The position numbers were made by a program, and so were the translations under genes. The notes beneath the pieces are model-generated. The model was given only the letters and a program-made list of their open reading frames with translations, was not told the DNA's origin and ran no database searches. A stretch of 14,353 nucleotides of DNA, taken from assembly GCA_016926575.1 (NCBI GenBank), contig JAFGOJ010000327.1, positions 1 through 14,353 of the forward strand. The letters are read 5' to 3'. This DNA is from Anaerolineae bacterium. Its GTDB lineage: Bacteria > Chloroflexota > Anaerolineae > B4-G1 > DUEL01. This document shows positions 6,388 to 13,016 of the stretch, in pieces (positions within the stretch are counted from its first letter, which is position 1; every line of letters starts with the position of its first letter).

Positions 6388-8415
6388 ATGAAGGCTCCGA
6401 AATGGCTGTTTCTGATTGCCCTTCTCGTAGGGGCGACCCTCATCCTGGCCGGATGTGGCGGGGAGGCCACGCCGTGCCCGGAACCCGAAGTGTGCCCAGA
6501 GTGCCCGGAACCCGTGTGCCCAGAGTGTCCGGAACCGCTGGTCTCGGACGTTCCGTACGCCGAGAAGTGGGCCGGTTCTGCCCACGCCGACGCGACGGCT
6601 GAGGCGTTCCGTCACTGGGACGAAGAAGATCCCGTGGAAGTTCCCACCGACTGCGCCACCTGTCACAGTTCCTACGGCTACATGGACTTCGTGGGAGCGG
6701 ATGGGAGCGCGGCGGGCGTCGTCGACGCTGCGGCCGCGGTCGACTCGGTGATCACCTGCTCCACCTGCCACAACGAGGCGACGGCCATGCTCGACAGCGT
6801 GACCTTCCCCTCGGGGGTTGTGCTGGCCGGCCTGGGCGACGAAGCCCGCTGCATGATCTGCCACCAGGGCCGCGAGTCCGGCGTCTCGGTTGATGCGCTC
6901 ATCGCCGAGGCAGGCGTGGGTGACGACGAGGTCAGCGAGAACCTTCGCTTCCTTAACGTCCACTACGCCGCCGCAGCAGCCACCCAGTACGGCTCCTTCG
7001 CCATAGGCGGCTACCAGTACGCGGGGATGACCTACGACGCACGCTTCGCCCACGTCCCCGAGTACGACACCTGCTTCGAATGCCACGACTCGCACTCGCT
7101 CGAAGTAAAGGTCGAAGAATGCACCGCCTGCCACACCGACGTGGCCGGCGCCGAAGACCTGCCCAACCTGCGCCTGGTCGGCTCGACGGTCGACTATGAC
7201 GGTGACGGCGACGTCAGCGAGGGCATCGCCTTCGAGATCCAGGGCCTCCAGGAGATCCTGGGCGGCGCACTGACCGCTAACGGCGTCGTCTACAACGCAG
7301 ACGCTTACCCCTACTTCTTCGACGAAGCGGGCGAGCGTTTCGCCGCGTGGACCCCGCGCCTGCTGCGGGCCGCCTATAACTACCAGTTCTCGATGAAAGA
7401 CCACGGCGCATACGCCCACGGCGGCAAGTACATCATCCAGTTGCTGTACGACTCGATCGCGGACCTGGATGCTGCCCTGGCCGAGGGCCTGCACCGGAAC
7501 GACGCCGGTCACTTCGACGGCTCGTCTGAGGCGTGGCGGCATTGGGACGAGGACGGCATGGTCGAGGCGGACTGCGCCCGCTGCCACTCGGCCACCGGCC
7601 TGCCCGTTTACATTCACGAGGGCGTGAACGTCGAAGAGCCACTCTCCAACGGCATGCTCTGCACCACCTGCCACGACAGCTACGAGGGCTTCACCCGCTA
7701 CGTGGTTGAGGCGGTCGAGTTCCCCAGCGGCGCGACGCTCGCCTTCGAGTCTCCCGACGCTAACCTATGCCTGAACTGTCACCAGGGCCGCCAGGCCGGT
7801 GCAGACATCGCCGCGGCCATCGAAGGCCTCGACGACGATGCCGCCTCCGACAGCCTGCGCTTCCTGAACGTGCACTACTTCGCCGCCGGTGCGACGCTCT
7901 TCGGCTCCGAGGCCGCCGGCGTGTACGAGTACCCCGGCCAGGAGTACGTGGGCCGCTTCGCGCACGTGGCGGGCTTCGACACCTGCGTCAGTTGCCACGA
8001 CGCGCACGCGCTCGAACTGAACGCGGAGAGCTGCTCCACCTGCCACGCCGGCGTCGCAGACGCGGCGGAGATTCGCATCTCCGAGACCGACTACGACGGC
8101 GACGGCGACGTGGAAGAGGGCCTGGCCGGCGAGGTCGCCACAATGACCGAGGCGCTCTACGCCGCGATGCAGGACTACTCCGCCGGCATCGGCAACGCCG
8201 TCGTTTACGACGGGCACGCCTACCCGTACTTCTTCAACGAGGCCGGCGAACGGTACGCCGGCTGGACCCCGCGCCTGTTGCGGGCCGCCTACAACTACCA
8301 GTACTTCCAAAAGGACCCCGGCGCGTATGCCCACAACGGCATCTACAGCGTCCAGGTGCTCTACGACGCCATCGCCGACCTCGGCGGTGACGTCTCTGGG
8401 ATGACCCGGCCTTAG
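6388..8415 (+). CDS. Decaheme c-type cytochrome lipoprotein made of two pentaheme repeats
   Basis: A 675-aa multiheme cytochrome, probably moving electrons at the outer face of the cell membrane. A signal peptide ends in lipobox LAGC (C23). Ten CxxCH heme sites begin at residues 89, 124, 155, 229, 245 and again at 396, 425, 461, 533, 549. The two halves align throughout: RHWDE, FPSG, CHQGR, LRFLNVHY, RFAHV, the EF-hand-like loop DYDGDGDV (269, 568), AYPYFF and WTPRLLRAAYNYQ occur in both. A Cys-Pro-Glu-rich linker follows the lipid anchor. ATG 6388 is chosen because GGAGGAG ends 3 bp upstream; the TTG at 6376 overlaps that site. The divergent ccm operon would supply its hemes. The electron partner is unknown. 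Confidence 0.93.
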   Translation: MKAPKWLFLIALLVGATLILAGCGGEATPCPEPEVCPECPEPVCPECPEPLVSDVPYAEKWAGSAHADATAEAFRHWDEEDPVEVPTDCATCHSSYGYMDFVGADGSAAGVVDAAAAVDSVITCSTCHNEATAMLDSVTFPSGVVLAGLGDEARCMICHQGRESGVSVDALIAEAGVGDDEVSENLRFLNVHYAAAAATQYGSFAIGGYQYAGMTYDARFAHVPEYDTCFECHDSHSLEVKVEECTACHTDVAGAEDLPNLRLVGSTVDYDGDGDVSEGIAFEIQGLQEILGGALTANGVVYNADAYPYFFDEAGERFAAWTPRLLRAAYNYQFSMKDHGAYAHGGKYIIQLLYDSIADLDAALAEGLHRNDAGHFDGSSEAWRHWDEDGMVEADCARCHSATGLPVYIHEGVNVEEPLSNGMLCTTCHDSYEGFTRYVVEAVEFPSGATLAFESPDANLCLNCHQGRQAGADIAAAIEGLDDDAASDSLRFLNVHYFAAGATLFGSEAAGVYEYPGQEYVGRFAHVAGFDTCVSCHDAHALELNAESCSTCHAGVADAAEIRISETDYDGDGDVEEGLAGEVATMTEALYAAMQDYSAGIGNAVVYDGHAYPYFFNEAGERYAGWTPRLLRAAYNYQYFQKDPGAYAHNGIYSVQVLYDAIADLGGDVSGMTRP

Positions 8416-8431
8416 CATTTCGTCGAACGGT

Positions 8432-8459
8432 AGGGAGTGGGCCTGCGGGCTCACTCCCT
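8432..8459 (+). terminator. Stem-loop after the decaheme gene, likely terminator
   Basis: A 12-bp stem (8432-8443 with 8448-8459, one G-T pair) and a TGCG loop lie 17 bp after the cytochrome stop. Only loosely T-rich sequence follows (TGCTCTTTGTGG, then CCTTTTTT at 8481-8488), so termination may be imperfect. Confidence 0.55.
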
Positions 8460-8530
8460 GTGCTCTTTGTGGTTGCCTCTCCTTTTTTCAAGGGAGTCAC
8501 ATCAGGTTCTCGAAAAACAGAGTTTACCTG

Positions 8531-8544
8531 TATAATTAGGGGCG
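8531..8544 (+). promoter_or_regulatory. -10 box very close to the sensor kinase start codon
   Basis: A perfect TATAAT (8531-8536) sits 8 bp before the kinase ATG at 8545. No good -35 is seen 16-18 bp upstream. If it is used, transcription would start at about 8542-8545, giving a leaderless or nearly leaderless mRNA in which the weak AGGGG (8538-8542) is not transcribed. Confidence 0.4.
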
Positions 8545-10065
8545 ATGGATATACTCAGCGCCTTTCTCGTCGATCATCTGATCGAAATTCACTTTTTGTG
8601 CGGCCTGTCCTTCTTCACTGCAGGCGTGGCGTTTTTTTTGGAGACCAATCGTTCCACTGCCCTCCCGTCTGCACAGGCGCTGCCTTTCCTGACGTCGTTC
8701 TGTCTGATCCACGGCGCTCACGAGTGGGTCGAAATGTTCCAGTTGTTCGGCGTCGTGCCGGTCGACTGGACGTTCGAGGTAGTGCGACTCATCTTTCTCG
8801 CCTTCTCTTTATTCATGCTGATCGAATTCGGCCTGCACTCGCTGACCGAACGCGACGATCAGCGGCGGCGCTGGGTCGCGCGCGGCATCATCTTGACGGT
8901 CTTCCTTGTGGGCGAGATACTGGTGTTTGTGGGCACGAGGGCAAAAATGGACGCCTGGGCCGCTGCCGCCGACATCTGGTGCCGTTACAGCCTGGCCATC
9001 CCCGGCACGTTTCTCACCGCAGCAGGATTCTTCAGACAAGGCCGCCTGTTCACGCAACCACCACCCGGCGTCGTCGGCGACCTGCACGCCGTCGGGTTGG
9101 CGTTCCTGCTCTACGGGTTCCCGGGGCAGGTTTTCGGGCAGACCAGCCCGCTGCCGCCTTCCAATTTTCTGAACAGCCGCACGTTTTTCGACCTCTTCCA
9201 CATTCCCGTGCATCTCCTGCACACAGTGATGGCGGGCATCATCGCGCTGTTCACCCTGCGCGCGCTGCGCTCCATCGAGATCGAGCGTCAGCGGCAGTTC
9301 GATGATCTCAGCCGCACGCGCCGGGAAGCGTGGCAGAAATTGGAGCAAGAACTGGAACAGCGCGAGGTGTTGCGCAAGGAGTTCTTGCACCAGACAGTCA
9401 TCACACAAGAAAAAGAACGCCAGTACATCGCGCGGGAGCTGCACGACGAAACCGGTCAGGCGTTGACTGCCATCACCTGGGGCCTGGCGACGGTCGAAGA
9501 GATGCTCGCCGACGGTTCGGAAGGGACCATCGAACGCGTCCACGACCTGCGCCGGCTGACCGATCAGGTGATGGTCAACCTGCGCCAGATGACGACGCGC
9601 CTGCGCCCGGCGGTGTTGGACGAGCTCGGCCTGCCCGCGGCGCTGATCACCTACGGCGACGACTGCTCCACACGCTTCCCATTCGTCGTCGACGTGCAGA
9701 TCACCGGGCGGCGACGGCGGCTGCCTTCCGAGATCGAGACCACGCTGTATCGCATCACTCAAGAGGGGCTGACGAACGTGGCGAAGCACGCTCAGGCCAA
9801 CCACGTCACCGTCACCCTGAACTTCGGCGAGGAACACGTCGATCTGGTCATAACGGACGACGGCGTCGGAATGGACGTGGAGCTCGCGCAGCAGGCTGCC
9901 GCGTACGGAAGCGGGTGGGGTCTGGCAGGCATCTGCGAACGCGTCCAATTGATCGGGGGGCGGCTCGACATCCAGTCGACGGCGGGCAGCGGCACCACGC
10001 TCAGCGTGCAGGTTCCGCTCGACGGGCAGTCTATTTCGAACGGTAACGGAGGGAAACACGCGTGA
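8545..10065 (+). CDS. Membrane sensor histidine kinase, HisKA_3 (NarL-partner) type, His-rich multi-span sensor
   Basis: A 506-aa sensor kinase. Roughly residues 1-240 form about seven membrane spans that I do not match to a named sensor domain. They carry conspicuous histidines near or within spans (H56-G-A-H59-E-W and H219-I-P-V-H223-L-L-H226). A charged coiled-coil linker (about 240-295) leads to the HisKA_3 box, KERQYIARELHDETGQAL, with phospho-acceptor H300. The ATPase domain shows EGLTNVAKHA (N411), DDGVGMD (438-444) and the glycine-rich GWGLAGICER. The paired regulator is encoded immediately downstream with a 4-bp GTGA overlap. The signal is unknown; the multiheme and ccm neighbours suggest redox, heme or electron-acceptor status (inference). 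Confidence 0.9.
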   Translation: MDILSAFLVDHLIEIHFLCGLSFFTAGVAFFLETNRSTALPSAQALPFLTSFCLIHGAHEWVEMFQLFGVVPVDWTFEVVRLIFLAFSLFMLIEFGLHSLTERDDQRRRWVARGIILTVFLVGEILVFVGTRAKMDAWAAAADIWCRYSLAIPGTFLTAAGFFRQGRLFTQPPPGVVGDLHAVGLAFLLYGFPGQVFGQTSPLPPSNFLNSRTFFDLFHIPVHLLHTVMAGIIALFTLRALRSIEIERQRQFDDLSRTRREAWQKLEQELEQREVLRKEFLHQTVITQEKERQYIARELHDETGQALTAITWGLATVEEMLADGSEGTIERVHDLRRLTDQVMVNLRQMTTRLRPAVLDELGLPAALITYGDDCSTRFPFVVDVQITGRRRRLPSEIETTLYRITQEGLTNVAKHAQANHVTVTLNFGEEHVDLVITDDGVGMDVELAQQAAAYGSGWGLAGICERVQLIGGRLDIQSTAGSGTTLSVQVPLDGQSISNGNGGKHA

Positions 10066-10724
10066 ATGCCATCAAACTGTTGCTCGTGGATGATCAAGAG
10101 ATCGTGCGCGCAGGGCTGCGCTCCCTGCTGGAAAGACAGGCCGGGTTGGAGGTTGCCGGAGAAGCTTCGCGGGGCGACGAGGCCGTCACCCTGGCGATGG
10201 AGCTAAAACCGGACATCGTGCTGATGGACGTGACGCTGCCCGACATCAACGGCGCTGAGGCCACGCGGCGCATCAAAGCCGCACTGCCCGAGGTGCAGGT
10301 GCTCGCCCTCACGATCCACGAAGACGAAGCCTACTTCTTCGAGATGCTGAACGCCGGCGCCAGCGGCTACGTCCCCAAACGCGCCTCGCCGAACGACCTG
10401 CTCGCCGCCATCCACATCGTAGCCCAGGGAGAGGTCTTCCTCCATCCCGTCGTCGCCGGCGCGTTGGTGCAGGACTACCTGCGGCGGGTGCGCTCGGGCG
10501 GCGAAAGCGATAGCTACGACGAACTGACGCCCCGCCAGCGCGAGGTGCTGACGATGATTGCTGAAGGGCTGTCCAATCAAGACATCGCCACGCGATTGGA
10601 AATCAGCGTCCGCACGGTGGAACGGCACCGCGAAAACATCATCAAACAGCTCAACCTGCACAGCCGCGCCGATCTGGTCAAATACGCCCTGCGCAAAGGA
10701 TTGATCCACCTGGAAGATGAATGA
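10062..10724 (+). CDS. NarL/FixJ-family response regulator
   Basis: A 220-aa two-component regulator. The receiver domain (about 4-120) has the acidic pair D10-D11, phospho-acceptor D56 in DIVLMDVTLPD, T84 and K106. The LuxR-type HTH (about 153-213) reads LTPRQREVLTMIAEGLSNQD followed by SVRTVERHRENI, the DNA-recognition region. The start is GTG at 10062, inside the kinase stop as GTGA, so the pair is co-translated and almost certainly a cognate pair. Its targets are not shown by sequence. The palindromes between ccmE and the decaheme gene are plausible candidates, but NarL-type sites are usually shorter. Confidence 0.93.
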   Translation: MNAIKLLLVDDQEIVRAGLRSLLERQAGLEVAGEASRGDEAVTLAMELKPDIVLMDVTLPDINGAEATRRIKAALPEVQVLALTIHEDEAYFFEMLNAGASGYVPKRASPNDLLAAIHIVAQGEVFLHPVVAGALVQDYLRRVRSGGESDSYDELTPRQREVLTMIAEGLSNQDIATRLEISVRTVERHRENIIKQLNLHSRADLVKYALRKGLIHLEDE

Positions 10725-10734
10725 CCCGCTCGAC

Positions 10735-10773
10735 GCGCTGGAGGGGCACGGCATGCTGCGTCCCCTCCAGCGC
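10735..10773 (+). terminator. 12-bp stem-loop after the response regulator
   Basis: GCGCTGGAGGGG (10735-10746) pairs exactly with CCCCTCCAGCGC (10762-10773), 10 bp after the regulator stop; the 15-nt loop can form a further ACG/CGT pair. No T-run follows, so it may be a weak or factor-dependent terminator or an mRNA 3'-end stabiliser. Confidence 0.45.
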
Positions 10774-10884
10774 CCGCCATTCCCGTCCACAGGAAACCAG
10801 GCCGTGGCCGCGTAACGAAATCGTAACCCCGCCGCAACCCCCAATGAGGTGCGACTGTGGTAACCTATAGGCGGAGGTTCAAAC

Positions 10885-11751
10885 GTGCACCTGACCCTTT
10901 CAGCTTGCCTACCCTTCTCTTTGCGCGCCGTGATCGATTCGCACGGATGGTCGCAGCTCGCACCGTTCGCCGTCGAAGCGCACAATGAGACACTGACGCG
11001 CATCGAGTGCCTGAGCACGGGCCGCGTGGTCGAATTGTGCATCCACGAAACCACAGGCGGCGCCAGTGTCGAAGCCAAGGGGCGCTTCACCGGTGCCGAG
11101 CGGGAAGAGGTGGGGTATAAAGTATGGTGGATGCTGGGTCTGGGGCAGGATTTTTCCCCCTTCTACCGGCGAATTCGCAACGCACCCAAGCTCGCCCATG
11201 TCGAGCCGAAGGCGATGGGGCGCTTGCTGCGCTCCCCATCCGTCTTCGAGGACGCGGTCAAGACCATCCTGACCACCAACACGACCTGGCAGGGCACCAT
11301 CCGCATGGTCGAGGCCATCGTCGCGGCGCACGGCACGCCGCTGCCCACCGACCCCTCGCGGCACGCGTTCCCCACGCCGCAGCAACTGGCTGCCACGCAC
11401 GAAGCGGAGCTGCGCGGGCTGGGGCTGGGCTACCGCGCGCCGTACGTGTTGGAGCTGGCCCAACACACCGCCGGCGGCAGTGTAGACCTCGAAGCGTTGA
11501 AGGAACTGCCTGACTCTGAGGTGCGCCAGAGGTTGCGCGCCCTCAAGGGCATCGGTGAGTACGCCGCCACGTCCCTCATGGTGCTCCTCGGCCACTACGA
11601 CCACATCCCCACCGACAGTTGGGCCACCAAGCTCGTGTCGCAGGAGTGGTACGGCGGCGAGCCGGTCGGCCGGGAGGAAGTGGAGCGCGCCTTCGCCCCC
11701 TGGGGCGAGTGGAAGGCGCTGGTCTACTGGTTTTGGGATTGGTCCTCTTGA
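10885..11751 (+). CDS. HhH-GPD DNA glycosylase (AlkA/OGG-like base excision repair)
   Basis: A 288-aa protein of the HhH-GPD superfamily, which removes damaged bases from DNA. The N-terminal third resembles the beta domain of AlkA/OGG-type enzymes. The central helical part has SPSVFEDAVKTILTTNTTW. The helix-hairpin-helix reads LKGIGEYAATSLMVLLGHYD (220 onward), followed by the catalytic aspartate D244 in IPTDSWA. The C-terminal Fe-S cysteines of MutY/Nth are absent. The OGG1 catalytic Lys position appears occupied by a non-Lys residue, so a monofunctional glycosylase is likely (inference). The start is GTG 10885 with GGAGG 7 bp upstream. It stands alone between the two-component genes and the oxidoreductase cluster. 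The substrate cannot be told from sequence. Confidence 0.87.
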   Translation: MHLTLSACLPFSLRAVIDSHGWSQLAPFAVEAHNETLTRIECLSTGRVVELCIHETTGGASVEAKGRFTGAEREEVGYKVWWMLGLGQDFSPFYRRIRNAPKLAHVEPKAMGRLLRSPSVFEDAVKTILTTNTTWQGTIRMVEAIVAAHGTPLPTDPSRHAFPTPQQLAATHEAELRGLGLGYRAPYVLELAQHTAGGSVDLEALKELPDSEVRQRLRALKGIGEYAATSLMVLLGHYDHIPTDSWATKLVSQEWYGGEPVGREEVERAFAPWGEWKALVYWFWDWSS

Positions 11752-11828
11752 GCTTAAAATGAGCCTGGGTTAACGTCTCAGGCGGCCCCTCTTGCTCCCG
11801 CCGGGTTGTGGACCCGCGCCGAGCAGGC

Positions 11829-11847
11829 GTCACGCTGAAAGCGTGAC
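11829..11847 (+). terminator. Short hairpin after the glycosylase gene
   Basis: GTCACGCT (11829-11836) pairs exactly with AGCGTGAC (11840-11847) around a GAA loop, then CTACATTTT follows. It could end the glycosylase transcript about 80 bp after its stop, or be a dispersed repeat. The remaining 11752-11903 shows nothing else recognisable. Confidence 0.4.
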
Positions 11848-11903
11848 CTACATTTTCGCCCATCGGTTGTGAGCTCAGCGATCATGGCCTCTACTGCAGA
11901 ACA

Positions 11904-11931
11904 TTGGCACTTTTTCCACATTGATGATAAA
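11904..11931 (+). promoter_or_regulatory. Candidate promoter of the MoaD-like gene
   Basis: TTGGCA (11904-11909), a 16-bp spacer and GATAAA (11926-11931) lie just upstream of the GGAGG/ATG of the MoaD-like gene. Five of six and four of six bases match the sigma70 consensus. Confidence 0.4.
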
Positions 11932-11953
11932 ATTGAGGATGGAGGTTAGACCC

Positions 11954-12331
11954 ATGGACACCATCACGGTTGAAGTTTGGTTGTACGGCCCGCTCTCCCA
12001 ATACAGCGGAGAAAAAGGAAGCCACGCCCAAACGGCGATGACGTTTGCCCAAGGCAGCACCGTAGGCGACCTCGTCGAGCGCCTGGGAATTCCCGCCGAA
12101 GAGCGCGGCATCACGTTCGTCAACGGCAAGCTGGCGGCGCTCCCCGGTCTGCAGGCCGACCTGAGCGTCACGCTCTACGACGGCGACCGCATCGGCATCT
12201 TCCACACCAAGAGCATCTGGCCGTTCCAGTACCGCTTCGGGGCCAACCTGACCCCCGAGTTGCAGGAAGCCTTCCGCGAGCGGGACGACCGCGGCATCCG
12301 CCACGCCTACACGAGCAAGCCAGAATCGTAG
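11954..12331 (+). CDS. MoaD/ThiS-like beta-grasp protein without C-terminal Gly-Gly
   Basis: A 125-aa protein whose first 85 residues follow the MoaD/ThiS ubiquitin-like fold: TITVEVWLYGPLSQYSG, QGSTVGDLVERLGIP, ITFVNGKL, and the late strand LYDGDRIGIF (74-83). True MoaD proteins end soon after this strand in Gly-Gly, the sulfur carrier end. Here the chain instead continues for about 40 residues (HTKSIWPFQYRFGANL onward) and ends in SKPES. It may have a structural or cofactor-chaperone role rather than sulfur transfer, or be activated by cleavage (inference). The start at 11954 is chosen for GGAGG at 11941-11945; an earlier TTG frame start lacks such a site. Pterin-dependent oxidoreductase clusters often carry MoaD-like genes. 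Confidence 0.75.
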   Translation: MDTITVEVWLYGPLSQYSGEKGSHAQTAMTFAQGSTVGDLVERLGIPAEERGITFVNGKLAALPGLQADLSVTLYDGDRIGIFHTKSIWPFQYRFGANLTPELQEAFRERDDRGIRHAYTSKPES

Positions 12332-12379
12332 CTCCCTCTATGAGTGCATTTGTTGTTGGGGGCAACACCAAAAACCAGC

Positions 12380-12409
12380 CACGAATTCACACGAATTGAC
12401 ACGAAAAAG
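12380..12409. repeat. Three-copy decamer repeat (CACGAATTCA type)
   Basis: CACGAATTCA, CACGAATTGA and CACGAAAAAG follow each other directly. Similar CACGAAT-type short repeats are scattered between genes in several phyla. No function is seen. Confidence 0.6.
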
Positions 12410-12436
12410 GCCAAAAATTTGGTAACTGCTCACTCT

Positions 12437-12527
12437 GGTCATTGCGAGCGGTCCGAAGGGCCGCGAAGCAATCTCCTCACCGCGTTTTGGGGATTGCTTC
12501 GGGCGCTAACGCGCCCTCGCAATGACC
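12437..12527. mobile_element. 91-bp nested palindromic repeat (MITE-like, cloverleaf-shaped)
   Basis: Outer arms GGTCATTGCGAG (12437-12448) and CTCGCAATGACC (12516-12527) are exact reverse complements, as are inner arms CGAAGCAATC (12464-12473) and GATTGCTTCG (12492-12501). Between outer and inner arms lie two further hairpins, 12449-12463 (CGGTCC/GGGCCG) and 12501-12516 (GGGCGC/GCGCCC), giving a branched shape. CATTGCGAG...GAAGCAATC repeats are widespread dispersed intergenic elements in many bacteria. No transposase is encoded; such elements would have to be moved in trans. Confidence 0.75.
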
Positions 12528-12546
12528 CGCCTCCTTCTATCTGCAC

Positions 12547-12574
12547 TTGACATATAGAGAAATTTGGATACTAT
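12547..12574 (+). promoter_or_regulatory. Candidate promoter of the ferredoxin gene
   Basis: A perfect TTGACA (12547-12552), a 16-bp spacer and TACTAT (12569-12574) precede the ferredoxin ATG by about 50 bp. It lies just after the 91-bp palindromic repeat, so the ferredoxin and oxidoreductase can be expressed apart from the MoaD-like gene. Confidence 0.55.
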
Positions 12575-12627
12575 TAGGAAGCGGGAACGACGATTCCGCT
12601 AAATTTACACCCAGGAGGTAGTTATCC

Positions 12628-12798
12628 ATGCCGCGTAAGATCACCGAAGATTGTGTAGCCTGTGGCGCTTGCGCCGAAGTGTGCCCCGAAGAGGCCATCA
12701 GCGAAGGCGACCCCATCTACGTCATCGACCCCGACCTGTGCATCGATTGTGGGCTGTGCGAAGACGAGTGCCCCAACGGCGCGATTATCGAAGTTTAG
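12628..12798 (+). CDS. 2x[4Fe-4S] ferredoxin
   Basis: A 56-aa bacterial-type ferredoxin with two C-x2-C-x2-C-x3-C-P cluster motifs, CVACGACAEVCP and CIDCGLCEDECP, and the usual PEEAI and PNGAI turns after each. It starts at ATG 12628 with AGGAGGT 8 bp upstream and ends at TAG 12796-12798. It is highly acidic, as is typical for low-potential clostridial-type ferredoxins. Standing directly before an aldehyde ferredoxin oxidoreductase family gene, it is the likely electron partner of that enzyme (inference). Confidence 0.95.
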   Translation: MPRKITEDCVACGACAEVCPEEAISEGDPIYVIDPDLCIDCGLCEDECPNGAIIEV

Positions 12799-12842
12799 TT
12801 AGCTCAAAGAACGCAGCGAAAAAGCGTAGTTAGCGCTTCCTC

Positions 12843-12916
12843 CGACTCACTTGGATCCCTCTGGGACGGGTGAGCGATAAGGTGAGGGGAGCAATTCCCT
12901 CGCCCGCCGTGTTCGC
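12843..12916 (+). ncRNA. Structured leader with mutually exclusive stems before the AOR gene
   Basis: Two stems compete for the same bases. Stem A pairs 12864-12874 with 12899-12908 (10 pairs, one bulged A). Stem B pairs 12881-12888 with 12897-12904 (8 pairs). A small TCCC/GGGA hairpin lies at 12856-12866. The terminator at 12917-12965 follows directly and the AOR start comes 50 bp later. This layout is typical of riboswitch or attenuator leaders. The Moco RNA family, with tungsten-cofactor variants, is known upstream of pterin-enzyme genes and would fit the context. I cannot match its consensus by eye, so the class is left open. Confidence 0.35.
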
Positions 12917-12967
12917 AAAGGAGGCTCTACCGTCCAGGCTGTATGCCTGGCGGTGGGCCTCTTTTTT
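12917..12967 (+). terminator. Strong intrinsic terminator between ferredoxin and AOR genes
   Basis: Nested stems GAGGC/GCCTC (12921-12925 with 12957-12961), ACCG/CGGT (12929-12932 with 12951-12954) and CCAGGC/GCCTGG (12934-12939 with 12945-12950, loop TGTAT) are followed at once by TTTTTTG. An AAAG lead pairs with the T-run. It either ends the ferredoxin transcript or attenuates read-through into the oxidoreductase gene. No clear second promoter is seen between it and the AOR start, which favours attenuation. Confidence 0.8.
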
Positions 12968-13016
12968 GTTTTCAAGTGTCGCTATAGCGTTTCCCATAAT
13001 TAGTTAGGAGGTAGAC

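Noticed and set aside
6298..7674. 458-codon open frame on the minus strand opposite the decaheme gene
   Set aside because: It is antisense to a certain gene with ten CxxCH motifs. Its Val/Gly/Ala/Asp-rich composition is what a GC-rich codon pattern gives on the other strand, and no domain is recognisable.
8809..10059. 416-codon minus-strand frame opposite the sensor kinase
   Set aside because: It is antisense to a clear HisKA_3 kinase, lacks any recognisable domain and is a composition artefact.
12437..12527. Possible tRNA gene, because of the cloverleaf-like fold
   Set aside because: The arms are perfect nested palindromes without a TTC-arm, anticodon loop or CCA-like end. The sequence fits a dispersed intergenic repeat instead.
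12371..12527. CRISPR array suspected from short repeats near 12380-12527
   Set aside because: The repeats are a three-unit decamer and one palindromic element, with no regular repeat-spacer alternation and no cas genes.
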